From Galeopsis tetrahit (taxonomy: Eukaryota > Streptophyta > Magnoliopsida > Lamiales > Lamiaceae), in assembly GCA_963675135.1 (NCBI GenBank), contig OY776124.1, forward strand, positions 2,153,001 to 2,217,000: DNA of 64,000 nt, written 5' to 3'. The notes beneath the pieces are model-generated. The model had not been told where the DNA came from. It saw only the letters and a list, made by a program, of their open reading frames with translations, and made no database searches. Positions 37,279 through 49,231 of the stretch are shown one piece after another. The position numbers and the translations under genes are program-made. Every line of letters begins with the position of its first letter. The stretch's first letter is position 1.

Positions 37279-37749
37279 AGAGTTTTTGACGTCGTCGCCC
37301 ATAGCCAAATTGCGCGCAAGCTTGTGCGCCGTTTTTACAAAGTTTTCAAATTGCCTCTCGGGTTTGCATTTCTAGCTAAAATTGGTCATAGAATCAATTG
37401 TGTCGAGACGGTTTTTGAATTTGAGGCCTCGGGTGCGGAGTTTTTGACGTCGTCGCCCATAGCCAAATTGCGCGCACACTTATGCGCCGTTTTTACAAAG
37501 TTTTCAGATTGCCTCTCGGTTTTGAATTTCCCACTGAATTGGCCATAGAATCAATTGTGTCGAGACGGTTTTTGAATTTGAGGCCTCGGGTGCGGAGTTT
37601 TTGACGTCGTCGCCCATAGTCAAATTGCGCGCACGGTAGTGCGCCGTTTTTACAAAGTTTTCAGATTGCCTCTCGGGTTTGCATTACTAGCTGAATTGGC
37701 CATAGAATCAATTGTGTCGAGACGGTTTTGAATTTGAGGCCTCGGGTGC
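37279..37749. repeat. Three-monomer remnant a-b-g' (471 bp)
   Basis: g' (37594-37749) is 156 bp. It resembles g but has CGGTAGTGCG and a lost T in GACGGTTTTGAATTT. It closes the 9280-bp unit and recurs at 46559-47029 and in each later block that carries b''. Confidence 0.88.
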
Positions 37750-40700
37750 GGAGTTTTTGACGTCGTCGCCCATAGCCAAATTGCGCGGACGCTTGTGCGC
37801 GGTTTTTACAAAGTTTTCAGATTGCCTCTCGGGTTTGAATTTCCCACTGAATTGGCAATAGAATCAATTGTGTCGAGACGGTTTTTAAATTTGAGGCCTC
37901 GGGTGCGGAGTTTTTTACGTCGACGCCCATAGCCAAATTGCGCGCACGCTTGTGCGCCGTTTTTACAATGTTTTCAGATTGCCTCGCGGGTTTGCATTGC
38001 TAGCTGAATTGGCCATAGAATCAATTTTGTCGAGACAGTTTTTGAATTTGAGGCCTCGGGTGCGGAGTTTTTGACGTCGTCGACCATCGCCAAATTGCAC
38101 GCACGCTTGTGCGCCGTTTTTACAAAGTTTTCAGATTGCCTCTCGGGTTTGCATTTCTAGCTAAAATTGGCCATAGAATCAATTGTGTCGAGACGGTTTT
38201 TGAATTTGAGGCCTCGGGTGCGGAGTTTTTGACGTCGTCGCCCATAGCCAAACTTGCGCGCATGGTTGTGTGCCATTTTTACAAAGTTTTCAGATTGCCT
38301 CCCAAGTTTGCATCCCTCACTGAATTGGCCATAGAATCAATTGTGTCGAGACGGTTTTTAAATTTGAGGCCTCGGGTGCGGAGTTTTTGACGTCGTCGCC
38401 CATAACCAAATTGCGCGCACCCTTGTGCGCCATTTTTACAAAGTTTTCAAATTGCCTCTCGGGTTTGCATTTCTAGCTAAAATTGGTCATAGAATCAATT
38501 GTGTCGAGACGGTTTTTGAATTTGAGGCCTCGGGTGCAGAGTTTTTGACGTCGTCGCCCATAGCCAAATTGCTCGCACGCTTGTGCGCCGTTTTTACAAA
38601 GTTTTCAGATTGCCTCTCGAGTTTGAATTTCCCACTGAATTGGCCATAGAATCAATTGTGTCGAGACGGTTTTTGAATTTGAGGCCTCGGGTGCGGAGTT
38701 TTTTTACGTCGTCGCCCATAGCCAAATTGGGCGCACGCTTGTGCGCCGTTTTTACAAAGTTTTCAGATTACCTCTCGGTTTGCATTTCTAGCTGAATTGG
38801 CCATAGAATCAATTTTGTCGAGACGGTTTTTGAATTTGAGGCCTCGGGTGCGGAGTTTTTGACGTCGTCGCCCCTAACCAAATTGCGCGCACGCTTGTGC
38901 GCCGTTTTTACAAAGTTTTCAGATTGCCATTCGGGTTTGCATTTCTAGCTGAATTGGCCATAGAATCAATTGTGTCGCGACGGTTTTTGAATTTGAGGCC
39001 TCGGGTGCGGAGTTTTTGACGTCGTCGCACATAGTCAAATTGCGCGCACGGTTGTGCGCCGTTTTTACAAAGTTTTCAGATTGCCTCTCGGGTTTGCATT
39101 ACTAGCTGAATTGGCCATAGAATCAATTGTGTCGAGACGGTTTTTGAATTTGAGGCCTCGGGTGCAGAGTTTTTGACGTCGTCGCCCATAGCCAAATTGC
39201 GCGCAAGCTTGTGCGCCGTTTTTACAAAGTTTTCAAATTGCCTCTCGGGTTTGCATTTCTAGCTAAAATTGGTCATAGAATCAATTGTGTCGAGACGGTT
39301 TTTGAATTTGAGGCCTCGGGTGCGGAGTTTTTGACGTCGTCGCCCATAGCCAAATTGCGCGCACACTTATGCGCCGTTTTTACAAAGTTTTCAGATTGCC
39401 TCTCGGTTTTGAATTTCCCACTGAATTGGCCATAGAATCAATTGTGTCGAGACGGTTTTTGAATTTGAGGCCTCGGGTGCGGAGTTTTTGACGTCGTCGC
39501 CCATAGCCAAATTGCGCGCACGCTTGTGCGCCGTTTTTACAAAGTTTTCAAATTGCCTCTCAGGTTTGCATCCCTAGCTAAAATTGGTCATAGAATCAAT
39601 TGTGTCGAGACGGTTTTTGAATTTGAGGCCTCGGGTGTAGAGTTTTTGACGTCGTCGCCCATAGCCAAATTGCTCGCACGCTTGTGCGCCGTTTTTACAA
39701 AGTTTTCAGATTGCCTCTCGGGTTTGAATTTCCCACTGAATTGGCCATAGAATCAATTGTGTCGAGACGGTTTTTGAATTTGAGGCCTCGGGTGCGGAGT
39801 TTTTTTACGTCGTCGCCCATAGCCAAATTGCGCGCACGCTTGTGCGCCGTTTTTACAAAGTTTTCAGATTGCCTCTCGGTTTGCATTTCTAGCTGAATTG
39901 GCCATAGAATCAATTTTGTCGAGACGGTTTTTGAATTTGAGGCCTCGGGTGCGGAGTTTTTGACGTCGTCGCCCCTAACCAAATTGCGCGCACGCTTGTG
40001 CGCCGTTTTTACAAAGTTTTCAGATTGCCATTCGGGTTTGCATTTCTAGCTGAATTGGCCATAGAATCAATTGTGTCGCGACGGTTTTTGAATTTGAGGC
40101 CTCGGGTGCGGAGTTTTTGACGTCGTCGCCCATAGTCAAATTGCGCGCACGGTTGTGCGCCGTTTTTACAAAGTTTTCAGATTGCCTCTCGGGTTTGCAT
40201 TACTAGCTGAATTGGCCATAGAATCAATTGTGTCGAGACGGTTTTTGAATTTGAGGCCTCGGGTGCAGAGTTTTTGACGTCGTCGCCCATAGCCAAATTG
40301 CGCGCAAGCTTGTGCGCCGTTTTTACAAAGTTTTCAAATTGCCTCTCGGGTTTGCATTTCTAGCTAAAATTGGTCATAGAATCAATTGTGTCGAGACGGT
40401 TTTTGAATTTGAGGCCTCGGGTGCGGAGTTTTTGACGTCGTCGCCCATAGCCAAATTGCGCGCACACTTATGCGCCGTTTTTACAAAGTTTTCAGATTGC
40501 CTCTCGGTTTTGAATTTCCCACTGAATTGGCCATAGAATCAATTGTGTCGAGACGGTTTTTGAATTTGAGGCCTCGGGTGCGGAGTTTTTGACGTCGTCG
40601 CCCATAGCCAAATTGCGCGCACGCTTGTGCGCCGTTTTTACAAAGTTTTCAAATTGCCTCTCAGGTTTGCATCCCTAGCTAAAATTGGTCATAGAATCAA

Positions 40701-43700
40701 TTGTGTCGAGACGGTTTTTGAATTTGAGGCCTCGGGTGCAGAGTTTTTGACGTCGTCGCCCATAGCCAAATTGCTCGCACGCTTGTGCGCCGTTTTTACA
40801 AAGTTTTCAGATTGCCTCTCGGGTTTGAATTTCCCACTGAATTGGCCATAGAATCAATTGTGTCGAGACGGTTTTTGAATTTGAGGCCTCGGGTGCGGAG
40901 TTTTTTTACGTCGTCGCCCATAGCCAAATTGCGCGCACGCTTGTGCGCCGTTTTTACAAAGTTTTCAGATTGCCTCTCGGTTTGCATTTCTAGCTGAATT
41001 GGCCATAGAATCAATTTTGTCGAGACGGTTTTTGAATTTGAGGCCTCGGGTGCGGAGTTTTTGACGTCGTCGCCCCTAACCAAATTGCGCGCACGCTTGT
41101 GCGCCGTTTTTACAAAGTTTTCAGATTGCCATTCGGGTTTGCATTTCTAGCTGAATTGGCCATAGAATCAATTGTGTCGCGACGGTTTTTGAATTTGAGG
41201 CCTCGGGTGCGGAGTTTTTGACGTCGTCGCCCATAGTCAAATTGCGCGCACGGTTGTGCGCCGTTTTTACAAAGTTTTCAGATTGCCTCTCGGGTTTGCA
41301 TTACTAGTTGAATTGGCCATAGAATCAATTGTGTCGAGACGGTTTTTGAAGTTGAGGCCTCGGGTGCAGAGTTTTTGACGTCGTCGCCCATAGCCAAATT
41401 GCGCGCAAGCTTGTGCGCCGTTTTTACAAAGTTTTCAAATTGCCTCTCGGGTTTGCATTTCTAGCTAAAATTGGCCATAGAATCAATTGTGTCGAGACGG
41501 TTTTTAAATTTGAGGCCTCGGGTGCGGAGTTTTTGACGTCGTCGCCCATAGCCAAATAGCGCGCACGCTTGTGCGCCGTTTTTACAAAGTTTTCAAATTG
41601 CCTCTCGGGTTTGCATTTCTAGCTAAAATTGGTCATAGAATCAATTGTGTCGAGACGGTTTTTGAATTTGAGGCCTCGGGTGCAGAGTTTTTGACGTCGT
41701 CGCCCATAGCCAAATTGCTCGCACGCTTGTGCGCCGTTTTTACAAAGTTTTCAGATTGCCTCTCGGGTTTGAATTTCCCACTGAATTGGCCATAGAATCA
41801 ATTGTGTCGAGACGGTTTTTGAATTTGAGGCCTCGGGTGCGGAGTTTTTTTACGTCGTCGCCCATAGCCAAATTGCGCGCACGCTTGTGCGCCGTTTTTA
41901 CAAAGTTTTCAGATTGCCTCTCGGTTTGCATTTCTAGCTGAATTGGCCAAAAAATCAATTTTGTCGAGACGGTTTTTGAATTTGAGGCCTCGGGTGCGGA
42001 GTTTTTGACGTCGTCGCCCCTAACCAAATTGCGCGCACGCTTGTGCGCCGTTTTTACAAAGTTTTCAGATTGCCATTCGGGTTTGCATTTCTAGCTGAAT
42101 TGGCCATAGAATAAATTGTGTCGCGACGGTTTTTGAATTTGAGGCCTCGGGTGCGGAGTTTTTGACGTCGTCGCCCATAGTCAAACTGCGCGCACGGTTG
42201 TGCGCCGTTTTTACAAAGTTTTCAGATTGCCTCTCGGGTTTGCATTACTAGCTGAATTGGCCATAGAATCAATTGTGTCGAGGCGGTTTTTGAATTTGAG
42301 GCCTCGGGTGCAGAGTTTTTGACGTCGTCGCCCATAGCCAAATTCCGCGCAAGCTTGTGCGCCGTTTTTACAAAGTTTTCAAATTGCCTCTCGGGTTTGC
42401 ATTTCTAGCTAAAATTGGTCATAGAATCAATTGTGTCGAGACGGTTTTTGAATTTGAGGCCTCGGGTGCGGAGTTTTTGACGTCGTCGCCCATAGCCAAA
42501 TTGCGCGCACACTTATGCGCCGTTTTTACAAAGTTTTCAGATTGCCTCTCGGTTTTGAATTTCCCACTGAATTGGCCATAGAATCAATTGTGTCGAAACG
42601 GTTTTTGAATTTGAGGCCTCGGGTGCGGAGTTTTTGACGTCGTCGCCCATAGCCAAATTGCGCGCACGCTTGTGCGCCGTTTTTACAAAGTTTTTAAATT
42701 GCCTCTCAGGTTTGCATCCCTAGCTAAAATTGGTCATAGAATCAATTGTGTCGAGACGGTTTTTGAATTTGAGGCCTCGGGTGCAGAGTTTTTGACGTCG
42801 TCGCCCATAGCCAAATTGCTCGCACGCTTGTGCGCCGTTTTTACAAAGTTTTCAGATTGCCTCTCGGGTTTGAATTTCCCACTGAATTGGCCATAGAATC
42901 AATTGTGTCGAGACGGTTTTTGAATTTGAGGCCTCGGGTGCGGAGTTTTTTTACGTCGTCGCCCATAGCCAAATTGCGCGCACGCTTGTGCGCCGTTTTT
43001 ACAAAGTTTTCAGATTGCCTCTCGGTTTGCATTTCTAGCTGAATTGGCCATAGAATCAATTTTGTCGAGACGGTTTTTGAATTTGAGGCCTCGGGTGCGG
43101 AGTTTTTGATGTCGTCGCCCCTAACCAAATTGCGCGCACGCTTGTGCGCCGTTTTTACAAAGTTTTCAGATTGCCATTCGGGTTTGCATATCTAGCTGAA
43201 TTGGCCATAGAATCAATTGTGTCGCGACGGTTTTTGAATTTGAGGCCTCGGGTGCGGAGTTTTTGACGTCGTCGCCCATAGTCAAATTGCGCGCACGGTT
43301 GTGCGCCGTTTTTACAAAGTTTTCAGATTGCCTCTCGGGTTTGCATTACTAGTTGAATTGGCCATAGAATCAATTGTGTCGAGACGGTTTTTGAAGTTGA
43401 GGCCTCGGGTGCAGAGTTTTTGACGTCGTCGCCCATAGCCAAATTGCGCGCAAGCTTGTGCGCCGTTTTTACAAAGTTTTCAAATTGCCTCTCGGGTTTG
43501 CATCTCTAGCTAAAATTGGCCATAGAATCAATTGTGTCGAGACGGTTTTTAAATTTGAGGCCTCGGGTGCGGAGTTTTTGACGTCGTCGCCCATAGCCAA
43601 ATTGCGCGCACGCTTGTGCGCCGTTTTTACAAAGTTTTCAAATTGCCTCTCGGGTTTGCATTTCTAGCTAAAATTGGTCATAGAATCAATTGTGTCGAGA

Positions 43701-46700
43701 CGGTTTTTGAATTTGAGGCCTCGGGTGCAGAGTTTTTGACGTCGTCGCCCATAGCCAAATTGCTCGCACGCTTGTGCGCCGTTTTTACAAAGTTTTCAGA
43801 TTGCCTCTCGGGTTTGAATTTCCCACTGAATTGGCCATAGAATCAATTGTGTCGAGACGGTTTTTGAATTTGAGGCCTCGGGTGCGGAGTTTTTTTACGT
43901 CGTCGCCCATAGCCAAATTGCGCGCACGCTTGTGCACCGTTTTTACAAAGTTTTCAGATTGCCTCTCGGTTTGCATCTCTAGCTGAATTGGCCATAGAAT
44001 CAATTTTGTCGAGACGGTTTTTGAATTTGAGGCCTCGGGTGCGGAGTTTTTGACGTCGTCGCCCCTAACCAAATTGCGCGCACGCTTTGCGCCGTTTTTA
44101 CAAAGTTTTCAGATTGCCATTCGGGTTTGCATTTCTAGCTGAATTGGCCATAGAATCAATTGTGTCGCGACGGTTTTTGAATTTGAGGCCTCGGGTGCGG
44201 AGTTTTTGACGTCGTCGCCCATAGTCAAATTGCGCGCACGGTTGTGCGCCGTTTTTACAAAGTTTTCAGATTGCCTCTCGGGTTTGCATTACTAGCTGAA
44301 TTGGCCATAGAATCAATTGTGTCGAGACGGTTTTTGAATTTGAGGCCTCGGGTGCAGAGTTTTTGACGTCGTCGCCCATAGCCAAATTGCGCGCAAGCTT
44401 GTGCGCCGTTTTTACAAAGTTTTCAAATTGCCTCTCGGGTTTGCATTTCTAGCTAAAATTGGTCATAGAATCAATTGTGTCGAGACGGTTTTTGAATTTG
44501 AGGCCTCGGGTGCGGAGTTTTTGACGTCGTCGCCCATAGCCAAATTGCGCGCACACTTATGCGCCGTTTTTACAAAGTTTTCAGATTGCCTCTCGGTTTT
44601 GAATTTCCCACTGAATTGGCCATAGAATCAATTGTGTCGAGACGGTTTTTGAATTTGAGGCCTCGGGTGCGGAGTTTTTGACGTCGTCGCCCATAGCCAA
44701 ATTGCGCGCACGCTTGTGCGCCGTTTTTACAAAGTTTTCAAATTGCCTCTCAGGTTTGCATCCCTAGCTAAAATTGGTCATAGAATCAATTGTGTCGAGA
44801 CGGTTTTTGAATTTGAGGCCTCGGGTGCAGAGTTTTTGACGTCGTCGCCCATAGCCAAATTGCTCGCACGCTTGTGCGCCGTTTTTACAAAGTTTTCAGA
44901 TTGCCTCTCGGGTTTGAATTTCCCACTGAATTGGCCATAGAATCAATTGTGTCGAGACGGTTTTTGAATTTGAGGCCTCGGGTGCGGAGTTTTTTTACGT
45001 CGTCGCCCATAGCCAAATTGCGCGCACGCTTGTGCGCCGTTTTTACAAAGTTTTCAGATTGCCTCTCGGTTTGCATCTCTAGCTGAATTGGCCATAGAAT
45101 CAATTTTGTCAAGACGGTTTTTGAATTTGAGGCCTCGGGTGCGGAGTTTTTGACGTCGTCGCCCCTAACCAAATTGCGCGCACGCTTGTGCGCCGTTTTT
45201 ACAAAGTTTTCAGATTGCCATTCGGGTTTGCATTTCTAGCTGAATTGGCCATAGAATCAATTGTGTCGCGACGGTTTTTGAATTTGAGGCCTCGGGTGCG
45301 GAGTTTTTGACGTTGTCGCCCATAGTCAAATTGCGCGCACGGTTGTGCGCCGTTTTTACAAAGTTTTCAGATTGCCTCTCGGGTTTGCATTACTAGCTGA
45401 ATTGGCCATAGAATCAATTGTGTCGAGACGGTTTTTGAATTTGAGGCCTCGGGTGCAGAGTTTTTGACGTCGTCGCCCATAGCCAAATTGCGCGCAAGCT
45501 TGTGCGCCGTTTTTACAAAGTTTTCAAATTGCCTCTCGGGTTTGCATTTCTAGCTAAAATTGGTCATAGAATCAATTGTGTCGAGACGGTTTTTGAATTT
45601 GAGGCCTCGGGTGCGGAGTTTTTGACGTCGTCGCCCATAGCCAAATTGCGCGCACACTTATGCGCCGTTTTTACAAAGTTTTCAGATTGCCTCTCGGTTT
45701 TGAATTTCCCACTGAATTGGCCATAGAATCAATTGTGTCGAGACAGTTTTTGAATTTGAGGCCTCGGGTGCGGAGTTTTTGACGTCGTCGCCCATAGCCA
45801 AATTGCGCGCACGCTTGTGCGCCGTTTTTACAAAGTTTTCAAATTGCCTCTCAGGTTTGCATCCCTAGCTAAAATTGGTCATAGAATCAATTGTGTCGAG
45901 ACGGTTTTTGAATTTGAGGCCTCGGGTGCAGAGTTTTTGACGTCGTCGCCCATAGCCAAATTGCTCGCACGCTTGTGCGCCGTTTTTACAAAGTTTTCAG
46001 ATTGCCTCCCGGGTTTGCATGTCTAGCTAAAATTGGCCATATAATCAATTGTGTCGAGACGGTTTTTGAATTTGAGGCCTCGGGTGCGGAGTTTTTTTAC
46101 GTCGTCGCCCATAGCCAAATTGCGCGCACGCTTGTGCGCCGTTTTTACAAAGTTTTCAGATTGCCTCTCGGTTTGCATTTCTAGCTGAATTGGCCATAGA
46201 ATCAATTTTGTCGAGACGGTTTTTGAATTTGAGGCCTCGGGTGCGGAGTTTTTGATGTCGTCGCCCCTAACCAAATTGCGCGCACGCTTGTGCGCCGTTT
46301 TTACAAAGTTTTCAGATTGCCATTCGGGTTTGCATTTCTAGCTGAATTGGCCATAGAATCAATTGTGTCGCGATGGTTTTTGAATTTGAGGCCTCGGGTG
46401 CGGAGTTTTTGACGTCGTCGCCCATAGTCAAATTGCGCGCACGGTTGTGCGCCGTTTTTACAAAGTTTTCAGATTGCCTCTCGGGTTTGCATTACTAGCT
46501 GAATTGGCCATAGAATCAATTGTGTCGAGACGGTTTTTGAATTTGAGGCCTCGGGTGCAGAGTTTTTGACGTCGTCGCCCATAGCCAAATTGCGCGCAAG
46601 CTTGTGCGCCGTTTTTACAAAGTTTTCAAATTGCCTCTCGGGTTTGCATTTCTAGCTAAAATTGGTCATAGAATCAATTGTGTCGAGACGGTTTTTGAAT

Positions 46701-47029
46701 TTGAGGCCTCGGGTGCGGAGTTTTTGACGTCGTCGCCCATAGCCAAATTGCGCGCACACTTATGCGCCGTTTTTACAAAGTTTTCAGATTGCCTCTCGGT
46801 TTTGAATTTCCCACTGAATTGGCCATAGAATCAATTGTGTCGAGACGGTTTTTGAATTTGAGGCCTCGGGTGCGGAGTTTTTGACGTCGTCGCCCATAGT
46901 CAAATTGCGCGCACGGTAGTGCGCCGTTTTTACAAAGTTTTCAGATTGCCTCTCGGGTTTGCATTACTAGCTGAATTGGCCATAGAATCAATTGTGTCGA
47001 GACGGTTTTGAATTTGAGGCCTCGGGTGC
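37750..47029. repeat. 9280-bp tandem segmental duplication, unit 2 (59 monomers)
   Basis: Second copy of 28470-37749, directly abutting it at the g'-to-h join. It ends with the same a-b-g' but is then followed by a-b''-e instead of h. Differences from unit 1 include GACGCCCAT at 37920 against GACCCCCAT at 28640, GGCAATAG near 37857, GGTGTAGAG near 39635 and GATGTCG near 46254. Confidence 0.92.
39166..46558. repeat. HOR run of unit 2: 7-7-6-7-6-7-7 monomers
   Basis: Units start at 39166, 40267, 41368 (six), 42312, 43413 (six, 943 bp), 44356 and 45457 (with d*). Order and lengths repeat those at 29886-37278 exactly, shifted by 9280 bp. Confidence 0.9.
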
Positions 47030-47501
47030 AGAGTTTTTGACGTCGTCGCCCATAGCCAAATTGCGCGCAAGCTTGTGCGCCGTTTTTACAAAGTTTTCAA
47101 ATTGCCTCTCGGGTTTGCATTTCTAGCTAAAATTGGTCATAGAATCAATTGTGTCGAGACGGTTTTTGAATTTGAGGCCTCGGGTGCGGAGTTTTTGACG
47201 TCGTCGCCCATAGCCAAATTGCGCGCACACTTATGCGCCGTTTTTACAAAGTTTTCAGATTGCCTCTCGGGTTTGAATTTCCCACTGAATTGGCCATAGA
47301 ATCAATTGTGTCGAGACGGTTTTTGAATTTGAGGCCTCGGGTGCGAAGTTTTTTTACGTCGTCGCCCATAGCCAAATTGCGCGCACGCATGTGCGCCGTT
47401 TTTACAAAGTTTTCAGATTGCCTCTCGGTTTGCATTTCTAGCTGAATTGGCCATAGAATCAATTTTGTCGAGACGGTTTTTGAATTTGAGGCCTCGGGTG
47501 C
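45772..47501. repeat. 1730-bp tandem duplication, unit 1 (11 monomers)
   Basis: Order c-d*-e-f-g-a-b-g'-a-b''-e sums to 1730 bp. It overlaps the end of the 9280-bp unit 2, so it arose after or alongside that duplication. The next unit starts at 47502 with c directly after e, an adjacency not seen elsewhere in the window. Confidence 0.9.
47030..47501. repeat. Three-monomer block a-b''-e (472 bp)
   Basis: b'' (47188-47344) has the b left part (CACACTTATG) and the d right part (CTCGGGTTTGAATTTCCC), and is followed by e, as d would be. It is therefore a b/d fusion that removed about 315 bp. The e here has GCGAAG and CACGCATGTGCGCC. Confidence 0.85.
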
Positions 47502-49231
47502 GGAGTTTTTGACGTCGTCGCCCATAGCCAAATTGCGCGCACGCTTGTGCGCCGTTTTTACAAAGTTTTCAAATTGCCTCTCAGGTTTGCATCCCTAGCT
47601 AAAATTGGTCATAGAATCAATTGTGTCGAGACGGTTTTTGAATTTGAGGCCTCGGGTGCAGAGTTTTTGACGTCGTCGCCCATAGCCAAATTGCTCGCAC
47701 GCTTGTGCGCCGTTTTTACAAAGTTTTCAGATTGCCTCCCGGGTTTGCATGTCTAGCTAAAATTGGCCATATAATCAATTGTGTCGAGACGGTTTTTGAA
47801 TTTGAGGCCTCGGGTGCGGAGTTTTTTTACGTCGTCGCCCATAGCCAAATTGCGCGCACGCTTGTGCGCCGTTTTTACAAAGTTTTCAGATTGCCTCTCG
47901 GTTTGCATTTCTAGCTGAATTGGCCATAGAATCAATTTTGTCGAGACGGTTTTTGAATTTGAGGCCTCGGGTGCGGAGTTTTTGATGTCGTCGCCCCTAA
48001 CCAAATTGCGCGCACGCTTGTGCGCCGTTTTTACAAAGTTTTCAGATTGCCATTCGGGTTTGCATTTCTAGCTGAATTGGCCATAGAATCAATTGTGTCG
48101 CGATGGTTTTTGAATTTGAGGCCTCGGGTGCGGAGTTTTTGACGTCGTCGCCCATAGTCAAATTGCGCGCACGGTTGTGCGCCGTTTTTACAAAGTTTTC
48201 AGATTGCCTCTCGGGTTTGCATTACTAGCTGAATTGGCCATAGAATCAATTGTGTCGAGACGGTTTTTGAATTTGAGGCCTCGGGTGCAGAGTTTTTGAC
48301 GTCGTCGCCCATAGCCAAATTGCGCGCAAGCTTGTGCGCCGTTTTTACAAAGTTTTCAAATTGCCTCTCGGGTTTGCATTTCTAGCTAAAATTGGTCATA
48401 GAATCAATTGTGTCGAGACGGTTTTTGAATTTGAGGCCTCGGGTGCGGAGTTTTTGACGTCGTCGCCCATAGCCAAATTGCGCGCACACTTATGCGCCGT
48501 TTTTACAAAGTTTTCAGATTGCCTCTCGGTTTTGAATTTCCCACTGAATTGGCCATAGAATCAATTGTGTCGAGACGGTTTTTGAATTTGAGGCCTCGGG
48601 TGCGGAGTTTTTGACGTCGTCGCCCATAGTCAAATTGCGCGCACGGTAGTGCGCCGTTTTTACAAAGTTTTCAGATTGCCTCTCGGGTTTGCATTACTAG
48701 CTGAATTGGCCATAGAATCAATTGTGTCGAGACGGTTTTGAATTTGAGGCCTCGGGTGCAGAGTTTTTGACGTCGTCGCCCATAGCCAAATTGCGCGCAA
48801 GCTTGTGCGCCGTTTTTACAAAGTTTTCAAATTGCCTCTCGGGTTTGCATTTCTAGCTAAAATTGGTCATAGAATCAATTGTGTCGAGACGGTTTTTGAA
48901 TTTGAGGCCTCGGGTGCGGAGTTTTTGACGTCGTCGCCCATAGCCAAATTGCGCGCACACTTATGCGCCGTTTTTACAAAGTTTTCAGATTGCCTCTCGG
49001 GTTTGAATTTCCCACTGAATTGGCCATAGAATCAATTGTGTCGAGACGGTTTTTGAATTTGAGGCCTCGGGTGCGAAGTTTTTTTACGTCGTCGCCCATA
49101 GCCAAATTGCGCGCACGCTTGTGCGCCGTTTTTACAAAGTTTTCAGATTGCCTCTCGGTTTGCATTTCTAGCTGAATTGGCCATAGAATCAATTTTGTCG
49201 AGACGGTTTTTGAATTTGAGGCCTCGGGTGC
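47502..49231. repeat. 1730-bp tandem duplication, unit 2 (11 monomers)
   Basis: Copy of 45772-47501. Shared markers include GATGTCG near 47984 and GCGAAG in the last e. One noticed difference is CGCTTGTGCG here near 49119 against CGCATGTGCG near 47389, so the copies are nearly identical. Confidence 0.9.

Larger units (their letters stand above)
28470..37749. repeat. 9280-bp tandem segmental duplication, unit 1 (59 monomers)
   Basis: Parsed order: h-i-j-k-l-d-e-f-g, then abcdefg twice, a'c'defg, abcdefg, a'c'defg, abcdefg, abcd*efg, and a-b-g'. That is 59 monomers and 9280 bp. Every landmark recurs 9280 bp later, including rare ones: GGGCGCACGC in e, CGCACATAGTC in g, a 1-bp-short f monomer at 34763, CAAAAAATC near 32669, and AATTCCGCGC near 33062. 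I noticed roughly 15-20 substitutions between units, so identity is near 99.8%. This is an estimate by eye. Confidence 0.92.

Noticed and set aside
28470..47029. Assembly artefact as the full explanation of the large duplications
   Set aside because: Not excluded, but the copies have private substitutions, join at partner-specific monomers (h against a after g') and are followed by smaller nested duplications with their own markers, which a simple collapse or doubling error would not create. Read-level checks are still decisive.
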